64,000 nt of DNA from NCBI GenBank assembly GCA_977006965.1, contig OZ345352.1, forward strand, positions 2,232,001 to 2,296,000, given 5' to 3'. Both the position numbers and the translations under genes were made by a program. Numbering within the stretch: the first letter of the stretch is position 1; each line of letters starts with the position of its first letter. Shown here piece by piece: positions 9,357 to 20,406 of this stretch. Below the pieces are notes generated by a model, which worked only from the letters and a program-made list of their open reading frames with translations, searched no databases and was not told the DNA's origin. Source of the DNA: Phymatolithon calcareum. Lineage: Eukaryota > Rhodophyta > Florideophyceae > Hapalidiales.

Positions 9357-10177
9357 TGTAATCACTGGTAGTGTAAAGATAAGGGTCTGGTTTATCTTCA
9401 AAAGGGCTTTTTTTAATCAAGTTTATTTAAAAGCCCCACAGACTTCCGAAGATATGAGCGAGGCTTCCTCTGATGCTACCTACCTTTGTGCAGCTCACGA
9501 AACGCCCACTAGAATCGCGGACGGGAAAACTCAGGATTCAAAGTAATCCTATCTCAGTCCTCCACAGGATTGCTGGTGCTTGGACTCGACCGCTTTTTGC
9601 CTTGCCTTATACGAATCAATACAGGCCTTCTTCGTTCTCCATGCGTTCTCTGAGTGTCTTGCTAAATAGTAAGAGATCATCTAGCGCCTTTTCTGCTTCT
9701 AGTCGTTTTTCTCCTTCTAGGTCGTACCCTGCTAGCGTGATTTCAAGGGTCTCCATATGCTCTCTGGCTCTTGTACCGAATTATTCGGCCATACTTGTTG
9801 TTGACACCTGTGGGAATCTTCCGCAGGCATACTGCAGTGCGAGTTGTCTGTGATTCACCTTGGGGAATCTTGAAAAAGGGTGGTATCTCTCTGCTGCGAT
9901 GCCTCAGTCAAAGATGTGATCAGGATCGCGGCTTAAATAAGGGCGAGGGCGAGCAATTGATCACCCTGCAAAAAGGGGGGCACTAACAGACTCTAGACTA
10001 ATAGTACGATGAGTGTTAGCCGGTGTCTGCGATTACGCCGTTGGTTCCTCTTGGAAGAGTCGTTCTCAATATTGCGTTGACAGTGTCGGTGGATAGATCG
10101 CAAGGAGCCGTTATAGTGCTGATCGGTCGATGGTGATAATGTCGTTCATTACACACTTGCATCATTGCGTGTCTGGA
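9357..10177 (-). mobile_element. Gypsy-family solo LTR carrying a nested LINE-C
   Basis: The unit begins TGTAATCACTGG and ends GTGTCTGGA. It corresponds along its length to the 349-bp LTR of the gypsy element at 53-60 kb, with considerable divergence. GTTG lies immediately outside both ends (9353-9356 and 10178-10181), a plausible 4-bp target duplication. The LTR holds the shared TATA-like TTAAATA region near 9930. It is split by LINE-C at 9407-9867. With no internal gypsy sequence attached, it is a solo LTR left by recombination. It sits in the LINE-B reverse transcriptase. Confidence 0.75.
9407..9867 (-). mobile_element. LINE-C 3' fragment inside a solo LTR
   Basis: It matches the last 460 bases of the LINE-C copy at 53736-55484: A-rich end, then TTTATTTAAAAGCCCC on the plus strand, then the C-terminal coding region. 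It is flanked by TCTTCAAAAGGG (9395-9406) and TCTTGAAAAAGGG (9868-9880), an imperfect 12-13 bp target duplication. The fragment is 5'-truncated and non-functional. It is the youngest layer of this three-level nest (LINE-B, LTR, LINE-C). Confidence 0.8.
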
Positions 10178-10560
10178 GTTGACAGATACGAAACCGTCCT
10201 GATGCTTCAGTGATGACGTAGACGTACGTTTGCACATCGTGGCATTGCCCTGGTTCGCGATTCCTCCTTCGATGTCTTAAACCATAATGAGCTCCAGGGA
10301 AAGCGGACATTCCAAGAGCAAAAAACCAAAAAGTGATATGTGTATCGCGAGCCACTCAAACTGGACCTCATGGTGTCGAGTGACTTCGACTGAATGAACA
10401 CAGGGGCAACATTGCTTCCTGTAGATGCTGTAAGCCAGGGCATGGTGGTTTCTCAGAACATAATGCCTCTACAGTCTTGCTGTCCACTCTTCCAATCAAC
10501 TTACGTCTGGAGGCAGGAAAGCACCATTCTGTTCCAAAAGTCGATGAATGGGACACGATG
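10178..10560 (-). pseudogene. LINE RNase H C-terminal relic
   Basis: The minus frame contains SRRKLIGRVDSKTVEALCSEKP, cut here into SRRKLIGRVDSK and TVEALCSEKP. This is the terminal motif also seen at the end of LINE-B (RKFIGRVRDKTVENLC) and near 44.85 kb (IGRIDIKTVEEIC). A frameshift follows. The stretch 10182-10367 has a long minus frame with YHFLVFALGMSAFPGA, vaguely like a gypsy reverse transcriptase; I could not confirm this. Confidence 0.5.
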
Positions 10561-13129
10561 CGATTGGGCTTGTTCCAGAGGCTTAGAATAATGCCAACTC
10601 TCTTCTACGTCACAAACTATAGTTGCCTGAATTGTTGTCCTGCCTCTTCTGACAGAAATATCATGCACGTATAGCCATATGAGCTGGAGGGAGGACCGCT
10701 TTCAACGTAGACGTGTACAACGCGGACCTACGCAGGAGCTGGACGACAAAAGTGAAGTGGAGATATTGGCGTCCTGCTCAGCGATTTCGTATTGTGGTAA
10801 TCTCTAAGTCCAAACTGCAAATCATGTGTCATAAATTCGTTTCCCGCTTCGTAAAGTTGCAGGTTTGGAAATTTTCTATTTTTGAAACAGATGATGACGC
10901 GATGTTGATGAGCAAAGGCGATGTTTGTTGCTAATGTGTTCGTGAAATTTCTTTATTCTTACTTTGGTGTCGGAGGTGCAAATGTAGATCCTCCCCAGCA
11001 GTAATTTTTAAAAGTGCGAACGGTTTTCTACAACTATCCTCTATTCACAAGAGTAAGCATTGCATGGAACAGGGGTCGAATATCATATCTTCCGCATTCT
11101 TCATCAGCGATCTTTGGCACACGTTCCGCGAACATCAGCGCAATTTCCTTCCAGTCCTACTTGGAAAGTTAGACCTATTCATCGGTTTGAAGACTGGCGC
11201 AAAGAAGAAGGTATCAAGATGACAACTTTAAGAAGGTGTCTTGATCAATTTCACATCCAATTTAGAGCATTACTCACATGGAGGTCAACGGGAGAACTTT
11301 GTGACTTTCTACCTGATGGTCTCCATGTGGGGCCACTTTCAGCAGCGTTGGAGCGCCATATGCCTTCTTATATCGCTAGAAAAGAATGCCATATCAATTA
11401 GGATAAGCGGAGGAGGGACGAAAGTCTCGTACGTACTCTCGAGTCAATAAAGACACTATACTTTTAGACCGTTTTAAATAGAATTTCCAATCAGTAGATT
11501 AATTCTAAGGCAAAACCTATTCCGGCCATATAGATTCTTCGCATTTCAGCATTTTAACTGTGTAAACCGATTTATGAAACTTCTTTGTGCGAGTGTACTT
11601 CAGAGCGCTCGGATGCTTCGCCATGGAATGGAAGGATTAGCTTCCATATTCTCCTTTCCTACACTGCGTACCTGTTACAGCAACACAGCGGTTGAATAAA
11701 TAAATCCTGACTCTTGCCACTAATGGAGCCGTCAGCAATAACACGACTAAAAGGTGGACCGTCAGTGCTATGTGCTATATATTTTGTGCTGAAGTACGGA
11801 TGCTCATTATTTTGTGGAAGACAAGGAATTATAGTGTTGAGCGTCCATAGCGTCTGATACGATTAGTAGGTCATACTGTTTTTTGGCTCGATTGATATGG
11901 GGCCATTCATCTTCCGTAACGCTACAGTTTTCCTCAAAGCAGATTCTACATCAGAAGAATTGGATGATCGCACTTGCAGACGCATCTCGGAGTAGGGTTT
12001 TCCAGCTCTAAATTTATACTGTCGCCTTGTTCTCCGTGAGCTGTGCACTCCAGATAGTCGCTCTTTGATTAGAACTGTGCTACTCCAATCAGTGTCGAAT
12101 TAACTGTACTAAATCATCTTCATCGTGAGACAACAAGCGTGCGGGCTGGTTGGTTCATTTGAAGAAGTAGAATCATACCAAAACATCAACCGCTTGCGCG
12201 AACCATCGAGGGAGATATTGCCAAAGTATACGTCATGGGAAAACGTGTACTTCACAATGGGTACAACATACTGGTAAAAGCATTTTGGGCGGAACTCCAA
12301 TCAGTATTCATAAATTATGCCCTTTTTTCGCAGCTACACCATAAACCTGATACAGCGATAAATATTCGATTGAAAACCTTGTAGAAGCTATGTTCTAATG
12401 GAATATGAGGACAGTGAGGACGTCTACAAGTCTGAGATTTTTTCAATTTTACTGCGACGCAGAATGTCGACCAGAATAAGATGAGAACATAGGTCATACT
12501 TGAAATACGCGTTTTCTGTCTTGTACGAAATGTAGTACGACACACAATTCAAGACGAACAAACAGCATGTCTGTCAAATTTATAGTATTACTGTACTAAA
12601 AATTTGACAGATTTTATGTATATACAAATAAATCAAAATTTTGATTTTGCGTTCGTTTTGCAATTGCCAAGCAACTTTTCTATGGATTGCTGACTTTGAA
12701 ATGTACAAGCGAACCAGCCGATGAGCAGCTAGATCCATTGCTCTTCAGGATGTGTTGTTGATCTACAGATTCATATGTCGTGTCTCCTTTTTTTCTCGTC
12801 GAGCGCAACAATGATCCTTCGTTCACATTCCGTGTGTACAGTATCTGATTTCTAAATGGTAAAGCGTTCTGCTTTAGAGGCTGGTTTGAGTACGACAGGG
12901 GTTGATCTCTTTACGAGGGTGACCGCAGACATACGATAAAAGCTATGGAATGTAGTTCCGGTTCCAATTCTTCGACGACATACAGCGAGAGTAATAGTCC
13001 AGACCAGCTCTACGCCTTTCTTCTTGTACTGCTGCCCAGCGACACGACCATGAGCAACAAGGTACCACTCTTTCTGATTCGAGGTTCGACAAAATGCCTC
13101 CAGTGTTCCAAACACCTACCTCTCCACAG
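10561..13129. other. Long stretch without recognised genes
   Basis: Several frames of 60-113 codons occur (for example 11060-11401 on plus and 12852-13115 on minus). None shows a recognisable domain. The base composition is ordinary, with an AT-rich patch around 12570-12640. The end of the stretch is the upstream region of L2. Confidence 0.4.
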
Positions 13130-13137
13130 TATAAAAG
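13130..13137 (+). promoter_or_regulatory. TATA box of L2
   Basis: TATAAAAG lies 187 bases before the L2 start codon, a spacing similar to L3, L4 and L5 (178-227). The CCCGAA and TCATG[CT]G boxes seen at those loci are not found here. Confidence 0.5.
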
Positions 13138-13316
13138 ACACTAAGTTCACATTCCGTCCAGAAAGAACTAAATGATACACAACAGCAGCCTATCTTCATC
13201 GCAAAATTCCCATCTTTTATCCAAAACAATCGTTTTTGGCCTCCCACACTGGTAAGCGCCGTTAAACAGTCTCACTCTTAGCCATCCTGCAGTATTCGTA
13301 CACGCAAACGTCGAGA

Positions 13317-13577
13317 ATGCCGACCCCACCACCTTTGCGCGGCAACGGACCGTACATGCAACCGTCAAGAAGACCGACTCCACCACCTTTGCGCCGTAAC
13401 GGACCACTGCCTTCCCCCATTGTAGCACCGATGTATTCATGGATTTCAGATTCCAGGCGTGCTCCACAACCGCCCCAGCTGGTCCGGCACGTTCAACCTT
13501 CACCACCCGTGCCACCTCTGTACCCGCCCCTCCCACATTCCGTCCACTTTGCCGGTATGCGCAGGCCTCCATTTTGA
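13317..13577 (+). CDS. Proline-rich small protein, family member L2 (86 aa)
   Basis: The ATG follows a leader ending CGCAAACGTCGAGA, which resembles the pre-start region of L3 (TACGCCAAAAAGAAGA). The protein has an internal duplication: PTPPPLRGNGP and PTPPPLRRNGP, 22 residues apart. The second copy runs straight into LPSPIVAPM, the family core. A second core-like segment, VQPSPPVPPLYPPLP, follows. L2 therefore looks like an expanded version of the 48-residue design with two core motifs. Arg is frequent and no signal peptide is seen. Function is unknown. Confidence 0.6.
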   Translation: MPTPPPLRGNGPYMQPSRRPTPPPLRRNGPLPSPIVAPMYSWISDSRRAPQPPQLVRHVQPSPPVPPLYPPLPHSVHFAGMRRPPF

Positions 13578-14082
13578 TCCTACTAGGGCTACTGGCACTA
13601 TCGTTCGACAAGTTTCTCCGGGTGGACAGGGCAATCTTGTTTTTCTTGGCGCACGGCGCCATACCTGTCGAATGGAAGACATTATTTCGAGTAGAGTCTA
13701 CGCAAGGGTGACGGATCTTCGGCAGAGGTCTCGACTCATGGAACGCTATTTGCTTCCTCTTCATTTTGAAGATGGCGCATTCTGCGTAACGCCTCGCGGG
13801 ATAAGTGGCGCCTCGGATTTATGTGCTGCTGATTGTTGTCGAATTATGTTTTGCATTTTTTCTCTCTGAGGACTCTCTAGATGATACCCAGCATCGTAGA
13901 TGCCTGTTAAGAAGTGTTATAGTGCTTTCTCAATTGTATTCTGCCATTCTCCGTGTTGATTGATCGAAATAGAGCACCTGAGGCACATCACGTGCTGAAG
14001 AGTAGACGCGGTTATATTCGTCTTAACGACAATTTCATGAATACTGTGGCACACGTTCTAGGTATGTACAGCGCACATACGA
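13578..14082. other. Downstream flank of L2
   Basis: No motif-bearing frame was recognised. The end of this stretch is the LINE-D target site (14083-14098). Confidence 0.4.
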
Positions 14083-14095
14083 TCCTTTAAAAGGA

Positions 14096-15469
14096 ATGAA
14101 AAAGGGCCATCCGTTCATGGCAGTTCTTGACCTATCCGCAGCATACGATAGTGTGCCCAGGGATATCCTCATGAAGAGGCTGAAGGAGAAACTTCCCCAA
14201 GAGATAGCAAGGATGGTTGCGTACCTGTTAAAACCTTCGTGGGTCACATCAGCTGGAGACGAGACAGAAACGTGGTGTATCATCGACCGAGGAGTACCTC
14301 AAGGTTCCCCGCTTAGTCCATGCCTATACAATATATTCATGGACACATTCGCAGAAGCCGTCTCCAAGACAGACAGGAACGTTTCAGAAAGTCCTGTGCA
14401 ATTGTTCGCAGATGATGTTCAACTTCAAGCGAAGACAGGACGAGGAATGCAGAAACTTCTTGATATAGCGACCAGTTGGGCAAGCGAAAATGGCATGAAA
14501 TGGAACACAAAACCAGGAAAAAGCGAAGTTCTTAAGTACAAAGGACTTCAGAAGCACACGTTTTACTTGGCAGGACGAGAACTATATCAAGCCTGGAGAC
14601 TCTCGTATCTTGGGGTAAGCATGAATAACAAGGGTGTTACGGATGACACGGCCATAGCAAGAGTTCGAAATGCTGCAGGATGCATACATAAGCTGCGGGA
14701 GCTTGGAGTGAATGTTCGAGGATTCAAACCGGAGACATGCATCAGGATCTTTAAGTCGCTAATTATCCCGAAATGGGAGTATGCGTTACACGTTACTCCA
14801 ATGACAAATCGATTGCTCTCGGCAATCGAGTCGGCAGAGGGCTTGTTCTACAAAAATGTTTTCGGAAAGTATGCCGAACACCGCCGGGACCGAATGCGAG
14901 TTCTGTGCCGACTGGGACCACCAAAGATGAGGAGACGTCATCAAGCAGAAATGTTTGCATTAAGCCTGGTAAGGCACAAAAAGCGCCTTGAAGAAACAGA
15001 AGAGTACGTTGGAAGAGATGAGGACGTAAAGGAAGCAATGAAGGATATTGAATATCTCAAGATGTATGAAGACTTGCGACAAGCCCTTCAGAAATCCCAG
15101 GAGGGATCTGTCACGAAGAAGACGAGGAGAGAAGAAACAATTAAGGTATGGGAAAAGGAAGAAGAAGGCAGGTCAATGAAGATTCCTATTGAAGGCAAGC
15201 TACCAGGGATCCTTTACATAGGAGAAAGAACAACACGTTTAAGGTGCCTAAGGTTGACATTCAACCGAGCACCCCTTTGGAGGAAATCAGTGTTGGGTGC
15301 GTACTGTGGGATTACCGCGGTGGTCGAACTAGTCGCCTTACAACGTACTCTAGCGTCATCGAAGATGAGTACAGAAATTGAGTTTGAGTGCAAGAGACTT
15401 ACCGGAGCTCTTGTTGGGAGAGAATTACGAATCAAGAACGTTTTGAGCAGCCAGATGACTATAGCGTAG
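14096..15469 (+). CDS. LINE-D reverse transcriptase (457 aa, N-terminally partial)
   Basis: The open frame starts within the target duplication and encodes AVLDLSAAYDSVP (first catalytic Asp at residue 12), GVPQGSPLSPCLYNIFMDTF (67-86, written here as its leading part) and LFADDV (103-108, catalytic Asp pair). YLGV and a long basic C-terminal region ending LVGRELRIKNVL follow. The finger domain and any endonuclease are missing because the insertion is truncated. No stops interrupt it, unlike copy 2, which has two nonsense changes. It would be a reverse transcriptase fragment, unable to mobilise itself. Confidence 0.8.
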   Translation: MKKGHPFMAVLDLSAAYDSVPRDILMKRLKEKLPQEIARMVAYLLKPSWVTSAGDETETWCIIDRGVPQGSPLSPCLYNIFMDTFAEAVSKTDRNVSESPVQLFADDVQLQAKTGRGMQKLLDIATSWASENGMKWNTKPGKSEVLKYKGLQKHTFYLAGRELYQAWRLSYLGVSMNNKGVTDDTAIARVRNAAGCIHKLRELGVNVRGFKPETCIRIFKSLIIPKWEYALHVTPMTNRLLSAIESAEGLFYKNVFGKYAEHRRDRMRVLCRLGPPKMRRRHQAEMFALSLVRHKKRLEETEEYVGRDEDVKEAMKDIEYLKMYEDLRQALQKSQEGSVTKKTRREETIKVWEKEEEGRSMKIPIEGKLPGILYIGERTTRLRCLRLTFNRAPLWRKSVLGAYCGITAVVELVALQRTLASSKMSTEIEFECKRLTGALVGRELRIKNVLSSQMTIA

Positions 15470-15546
15470 AGATTATGCAAGAGCTGCCCCGTTACTCCAA
15501 GGTGAGGCTTTGGGAGCTCTCAAAAATAAAATCATCAAATATCCCC
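14099..15546 (+). mobile_element. LINE-D copy 1 (5'-truncated, nearly intact)
   Basis: It is flanked by a perfect 16-bp target duplication TCCTTTAAAAGGAATG (14083-14098 and 15547-15562). AATG at the 5' junction is also LINE sequence in copy 2, so the 5' join shows 4-base microhomology. The 3' end has GGGAGCTCTCAAAAATAAA and terminates CATCAAATATCCCC, with no poly(A). Copy 2 (22631-24223, opposite strand) differs at only a handful of positions over 1.45 kb. Confidence 0.9.
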
Positions 15547-15562
15547 TCCTTTAAAAGGAATG

Positions 15563-16469
15563 TTCTCGTAATAGATAACAAAGCGTGCACTGGCCGAATA
15601 TTAACCACCAAAAAAGAAGAAGCATTCATGTTCGTAGGAGGAGCGCCGCGGATAGCGCGAGTTCGTTTCGTAAACCGACTTTCAACATAGGAGAAGATCG
15701 CGTCTTGTATGTGATTGTTCTGCCTGAGAAGTCAAGATCGTTGAGTTAGAAAATTAGTGCCGGTGACGCACCCGCTTCTTTGTCGTAGGATAAACGCTGT
15801 AGACACTTGCTGCTCTCGCGACTGTACCGCCGCAACTCGGATCTCGATTCTCATAATGTCCATAGTAGGTGGTATGTTGTGCCACACGGGAATCGTGTCT
15901 CTCGCATACCCAAGGCTCCCACCAATATGATTGCGAACTATTGGAAGATAAGGAGCAATACGCAATACGTACTTCTGTCGAACGCTCGATGCAATATGGA
16001 CTTCAATAAGATATTACTGAGAAAATACACATTATGTCGCCTTAGACCTCTGAAATCCTTCCCGAGGCAGCATGGCTCCTTAAATCCTCAACCAACCAGT
16101 GCCTGCGTGCTTTATTTTAATGGACCGGCCCTGGAGTGAACAGACTGTGCCACGTTCACCAGGGGGAATTCCAGCCCTCACCGTGTCGTGTACGATACCG
16201 GTCGAAATAAGGATTGAAATACCTTTCTCAGCTGTAGTACGTAATACAATACGAGACGGATCTGCAATATAATTCCAGAATTGTATATTGCAATATATTG
16301 CATTACAAATATATTGCGTGGTACCCCTGTTCGTAGGTCACTTTCCCAGAAATCCGCCGTCGATATCAGAAGAAATAGGCAGTCAAGGAGCAGGGGCAGT
16401 TAGAACACTCAACAATATCCAGAAGCAGCATACGTGGGCCCCTACAGAGGAGAACTTCGTGTCCCGAGC
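15563..16469. other. No recognised gene; AT-rich repeat patch
   Basis: A 110-codon frame at 15807-16139 has no recognisable motif. Around 16230-16320 the sequence is rich in the phrase AATATATTGC in both orientations, able to form small hairpins. Confidence 0.4.
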
Positions 16470-16481
16470 CATTGACTAGAT

Positions 16482-16582
16482 TTAGAAGGATAGTAGAGAG
16501 ATCAGTATGGAAAGCAGCGAGAAGCTGCCCTGTTACTCAAATTGAGGCTTCGGGAGCTTTTAAAATAAATAACATATTTCCC
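16482..16582 (+). mobile_element. LINE-D 3' stub, 101 bp
   Basis: It contains CTGCCCTGTTACTC, GGGAGCTTTTAAAATAAA and the terminal ATATTTCCCC of LINE-D. It is flanked by the perfect 12-bp target duplication CATTGACTAGAT (16470-16481 and 16583-16594). It is non-coding and is the shortest insertion with fully defined boundaries in the window. Confidence 0.9.
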
Positions 16583-16594
16583 CATTGACTAGAT

Positions 16595-17091
16595 ACTACG
16601 AAATTCTGATTAAGGCAACTGGAGTTTAGAGTCTAGTAGAACGCTAAAAAGGTGTCAACTTTCCTCAAGCGGTTACAAATAGTATCTCCTCAACAAATCC
16701 ACTTTAGTACGACATCCACACTCCTATTCTGAGGGTTTGTAATTCTGGGGATTCTATCTGTTTAAGTCTCGTCGGTCTTTTACCCTCCTGATATTCTCTG
16801 GCCCTTGCGGCACCGGTTTCTTCTGACCCTGGCGCTACACTAAGCATTTGAGAAATCGGTATCTTCCGTTAAGTTCAGTAAAAACTATTCAGAAATTGCT
16901 CTAAATCTGATTTAGACCTGCTCCGATGAGCTATTAGAGTACAAATTGACACTATGGAGACTCTCTCTACATTTTTGAAACCCTTTCGAGCTCTGTACGA
17001 GTGAGAAGTATGCGCAGCTGCGCACTTACGCATTTTCGCCTGTACCTTTTGCGTCAACTCTGCAAAGCTAGCTTCTCTTACTGCACTTCGT
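16595..17091. other. No recognised gene
   Basis: Only short frames without motifs are present. Confidence 0.4.
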
Positions 17092-17279
17092 CCCCTCGAG
17101 GTCGTGAAGGAGACTAGAGGTCGGTTTCTCTAGTCTACAGAAACGTGTTATATGAGCAAAAAAGAAAACGTTCTTTAGACAGAATCCAGCCAATACCTCT
17201 TAGCACTAGAAAAGTTGCCCAAGCGTCAGCAGATGCATTGCTAACTTATAAATAAAAACAGACCTTTCTTCTTCTTCTT
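17092..17279 (+). mobile_element. LINE-A 3' UTR fragment
   Basis: The fragment matches LINE-A from CCCCTCGAGGTC (compare 8230) through AGCGTCAGCAGATGC and AACTTATAAATAAA to the TTC tail. It is non-coding, diverged and 5'-truncated. Confidence 0.75.
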
Positions 17280-17290
17280 ACGTAATAAAA

Positions 17291-17333
17291 TGGATTTATT
17301 GAGAAGGTACCATGTGTCCCAACTGGAGGAAAG
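17291..17333 (-). repeat. Dispersed 40-bp repeat, copy 1
   Basis: On the minus strand it reads CAGTTGGGACACATGGTACC then TTCTCAATAAATCC. Related copies are at 30001-30042 and 36131-36172. It contains AATAAA and may be the 3' end of an unidentified element or transcript family. Confidence 0.55.
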
Positions 17334-19597
17334 TCGGCTCCTTTCTTGGTATATTCTATTAGCACCGAAAATTCAGCTTCCTTAAATAGAATTACAGAGA
17401 ATAACGTCAATGGCTTTAGACACGTCAACCTCTTCTGCCGGGGTCGATGAAGGCTTCTTCAGGGTTCTGTTGAGTGTTCCAACTGCCCATGATCCTTGAC
17501 TGCCCATTTCTTCAATTAACTTCCGGAAAAAGGGGAAGTAGCAGAACAACCTACTGCTTCTTACTGCACCTTATGGAAAAATAGTGAGAAAGAAGTTTCT
17601 TCGTAGATAAGATTCCCTGCGAGGATTTAATTTATCACTTCTGTAGCAAATAGGCTTGTGCATATGTAGATCGCGGCATTTTATCATTTGCAGAAATATC
17701 GTTCGCATTGGTCCACAGAAGTCTCAAGCCCTTCCATATTGCTTGTTGTGCAAGCTGTACGAGAAGACTCTTCCTTTTCCCTATTTGTCGCTACCACGAA
17801 GACGTACTTTCATCTCGGCATTGTCTCAGGAGCTTTTCATGTGCGAACAATGCGTCCGCAAAAAGCAAGCTCCCGACTCACCACCGTTCTCACTCTCTTA
17901 CTTACCTTGAGCTCCTCACACGCGGACTGCGCGTGAGCGAGCCTCGAGCTCCCATCTCATCATTGTTGCCTTGTTTTCTGTTTCCTTGACGCCGCAAAAT
18001 TTACCGGCTCGTGATGCATGAATTTTCCCTGTCCTACTATGTGCCTTCCTATTTCGGTAAGATTTCTGGCCTCCCCATGTGGGTGTCCGCTTATCGATTC
18101 ATAGTATGTCTCTTGTAGCGTAAGCATGAAGTTTATGCTTAGTACTTAGGCGGCTCGCGCTGACCTCCAAGATAGAAAGCCACCGATTAACAACCAATAA
18201 AAGCAACCATTTTCTTCCTACCTGAACCCCGCATTTCCGGTCAGTTGCTAGGCAGCCGCTGGGACGACCGGTTCCACAGCAGAGATGCGTGGGCAGTCTC
18301 GACGAATACCTCATAGTCTTATGGACATTCCTGTATGTCACAGCAATGAAGAACAATACGCGTAATATACCCTTTCTGTTGGAGACCTGCGTGCAGACCA
18401 TCGTCCCGACAGAAAGTGGAATATCTCGACCGGTGGGGGAAGATTACGTTATTCGAAGTACTTGCATACCCAAAAGCGGATGCGTTTACCTGTCTTAGAA
18501 GGAACTAATCATGCTTTTTGAAACAGCAAAATACACGGAAGAATGTAGTTTGGGCAAGACTGATAAGTCTCGATGGGAGCTTGGGGCAGCGACTGGATGT
18601 GCGTCAATTTCCTTCTTGTAAATTCGAATCAGAAACGACTTTTTCTACTCAGAGCCTTACATTTTTTCGGTCGCAAGCAATGGTGAAGTCCGGAGTTTTC
18701 TACGTTATGAGCATGATCTGGGGTGGAAAAAGTTTTTCGTGGGGCACAGAGCAGATAATTTCGCAAGCAATCTCCAACGGGAACAGCAAAGATCGATTGG
18801 CAGACGTGTCTCTGTTCCACCACAGCAAAAGTGTGGGAGCTGCGCACGAGCTGGCACATTCATAGTTTTCAACGCTAGACACGTCACGGTTGCCGAGTTC
18901 CAAGGCCCTTAGAGGTTGTACTCTCTACTTTTCGTAAGAGAGCTAATAGGGGACAAATGCAACTGTATCGAAGTGGCATTGCTGTTGATTTGCATTGGCG
19001 AAATTTGGCGTAGTAATAGAGCCTTGACATTGTCGACAGATATACAGTTGTCGGTTCGATCGTAATCAGTTGTATTCAGAGGAGCATTCGCATGCAATGT
19101 TTCTCCGGAGACTTGTGACACCCAGTGGACATTTCCGTTCCGTTGTTCAGTCAACAGCGACCGCCTCTTGGCGGCCAAAATAACTGACTGTCTTGACGTA
19201 TGACTCTTTTTTGACAGCGCCGTACTTATTATTGCTTATCCTATTGGTTTCCTAGTCTGCGGCAGCTGCTTCTCCTCTGATATCGTCTACGTTCCAAAGG
19301 ACACCTCGACAATGCTGGTCCCAACTCGAAGAAACCATTTCGTGCCTTTTCTCTTTTCCCTTCGTGCTTGCCAAGGCCTCCTGAGCACATAAACCCGGCG
19401 CCATTCCGACAACAAGGTCTGCCTCGCTATGGCGTACCACCCTGTGCCGATGCCGCACTCCCAGCATCAACTGCCCTCGGCCGGCTGTATCCGTTTTGAA
19501 TTTGACATGATTTTCGTCGCTGCTATTGGCTACGCTTGCGCAAGCTGCCATATATATATTTGTGATGTCACATTTGTTTGAGGGAGAGAGCACAGCG
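17334..19597. other. Long stretch without recognised genes
   Basis: Frames of 80-115 codons (for example 17708-17989 and 18518-18865 on plus, 18099-18401 and 19252-19689 on minus) carry no motif I recognise. TTCATGTG at 17837 resembles the TCATG[CT]G box of the proline-rich loci, but no TATA follows 8 bases later. Confidence 0.4.
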
Positions 19598-19681
19598 TTG
19601 TCGACCACACCTGGTAGACGTGTATGTCTACACATGTGTCTCGGGCGATAGACATACACGTCTACCGGGTGTGGTCGACAA
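19598..19681. repeat. 33-bp inverted repeat upstream of the L3 promoter
   Basis: The left arm 19598-19630 (starting TTGTCGACCACACC) and the right arm 19649-19681 are complementary at 32 of 33 positions around an 18-base loop. The hairpin ends 33 bases before the CCCGAA box of L3. It could be a recent fold-back duplication, a protein-binding palindrome or a small-RNA hairpin precursor. Nothing in sequence decides between these. Confidence 0.85.
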
Positions 19682-19714
19682 TTTTGCACTACAGGTGTTG
19701 TCTAGCCCTACTGG

Positions 19715-19750
19715 CCCGAAGTCAAGTTCGTCATGCGCATGCAATTATAA
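19715..19750 (+). promoter_or_regulatory. Core promoter of L3
   Basis: CCCGAA (19715-19720), 10 bases, TCATGCG (19731-19737), 8 bases, TATAA (19746-19750). The same boxes with nearly the same spacing stand before L4 and L5. The start codon lies 227 bases after the TATA. Transcription would be expected to begin about 30 bases after the TATA, giving a leader of about 200 nt. Confidence 0.75.
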
Positions 19751-19972
19751 GGGACGCTGGGAGCACGCGCTGCGTGGGAAGAACTTCGTCATGCTCAGTG
19801 CATCTTCCTCGGCACCTCAACAGCCTACGCTTCCCGTGAGGATTCCTCCTGGACCGCGGAAACGTCTCGGCATCGTTCCCATCTTCTCTTGCATTGCGTA
19901 ATTGCAAACACGCATCCTCTACTGAGATCTGCTCTCCCATACGTACTAATAACGAGTACGCCAAAAAGAAGA

Positions 19973-20119
19973 ATGCCAGGAAGTACACCACCGCGCCAAC
20001 CTCGCGGCATCCCCGCACCAACCGATCTTCGTCGTATCCGCCCGCTTCCGTCCCCGCCTGTTCCTGCAATGAAACCAATGCTTCCGGGTAATGTGCGCGA
20101 CACCAGTCGTCGCCAGTGA
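19973..20119 (+). CDS. Proline-rich microprotein L3 (48 aa)
   Basis: The frame encodes exactly 48 residues, the same length as L4 and L5. Residues 7-17 are Pro/Arg-rich (PRQPRGIPAP), residues 23-33 are RPLPSPPVPAM, and LPGNVR follows at 37-42. RPLPSPP fits the RxLPxxP pattern of class I SH3 ligands. The protein is basic, has no hydrophobic segment and no signal peptide, and is probably disordered. L3 and L4 differ in the core mostly at third positions (CGC/CGT, GTT/GTC, CCT/CCG, CTT/CTC, CCG/CCA, GGT/GGA), as expected for a selected coding sequence. The leader is also alignable to L4. The gene has its own promoter, with a large hairpin upstream. Role unknown. Confidence 0.75.
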   Translation: MPGSTPPRQPRGIPAPTDLRRIRPLPSPPVPAMKPMLPGNVRDTSRRQ

Positions 20120-20406
20120 AGTTCCTGGACGCTGAGTCTCTCTTCGCGAGTACCCACTTCTGTTCATTACCTCGCTCGGGACCAATGTTTACGAGCCGTT
20201 GCTTTTCGGGAGTATTGTACAGGTGGACAAGTTTTCTTCCTAATTAGCTATTTCGATTGACTTTTTCATTGCCGCGGTTGCATCTCTATTCTCATCCCTT
20301 GCGCCATTGAACTCATTCGTCCATTACTTACTACTTGCTGTAGTACTTTTTCTATTTTTACACTCTTTCGATCTCGTCGATATGAGTTTTTGTACTTTTG
20401 GACGCA
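20120..20406. other. Downstream flank of L3
   Basis: No further gene is seen. A segment with ACCTCGC near 20175 faintly resembles the region after the L4 stop. Confidence 0.35.

Noticed and set aside
10207-10367. Possible gypsy reverse transcriptase fragment (YHFLVFALGMSAFPGA)
   Set aside because: The resemblance to the mPFGL-type block is loose and no catalytic motif follows.
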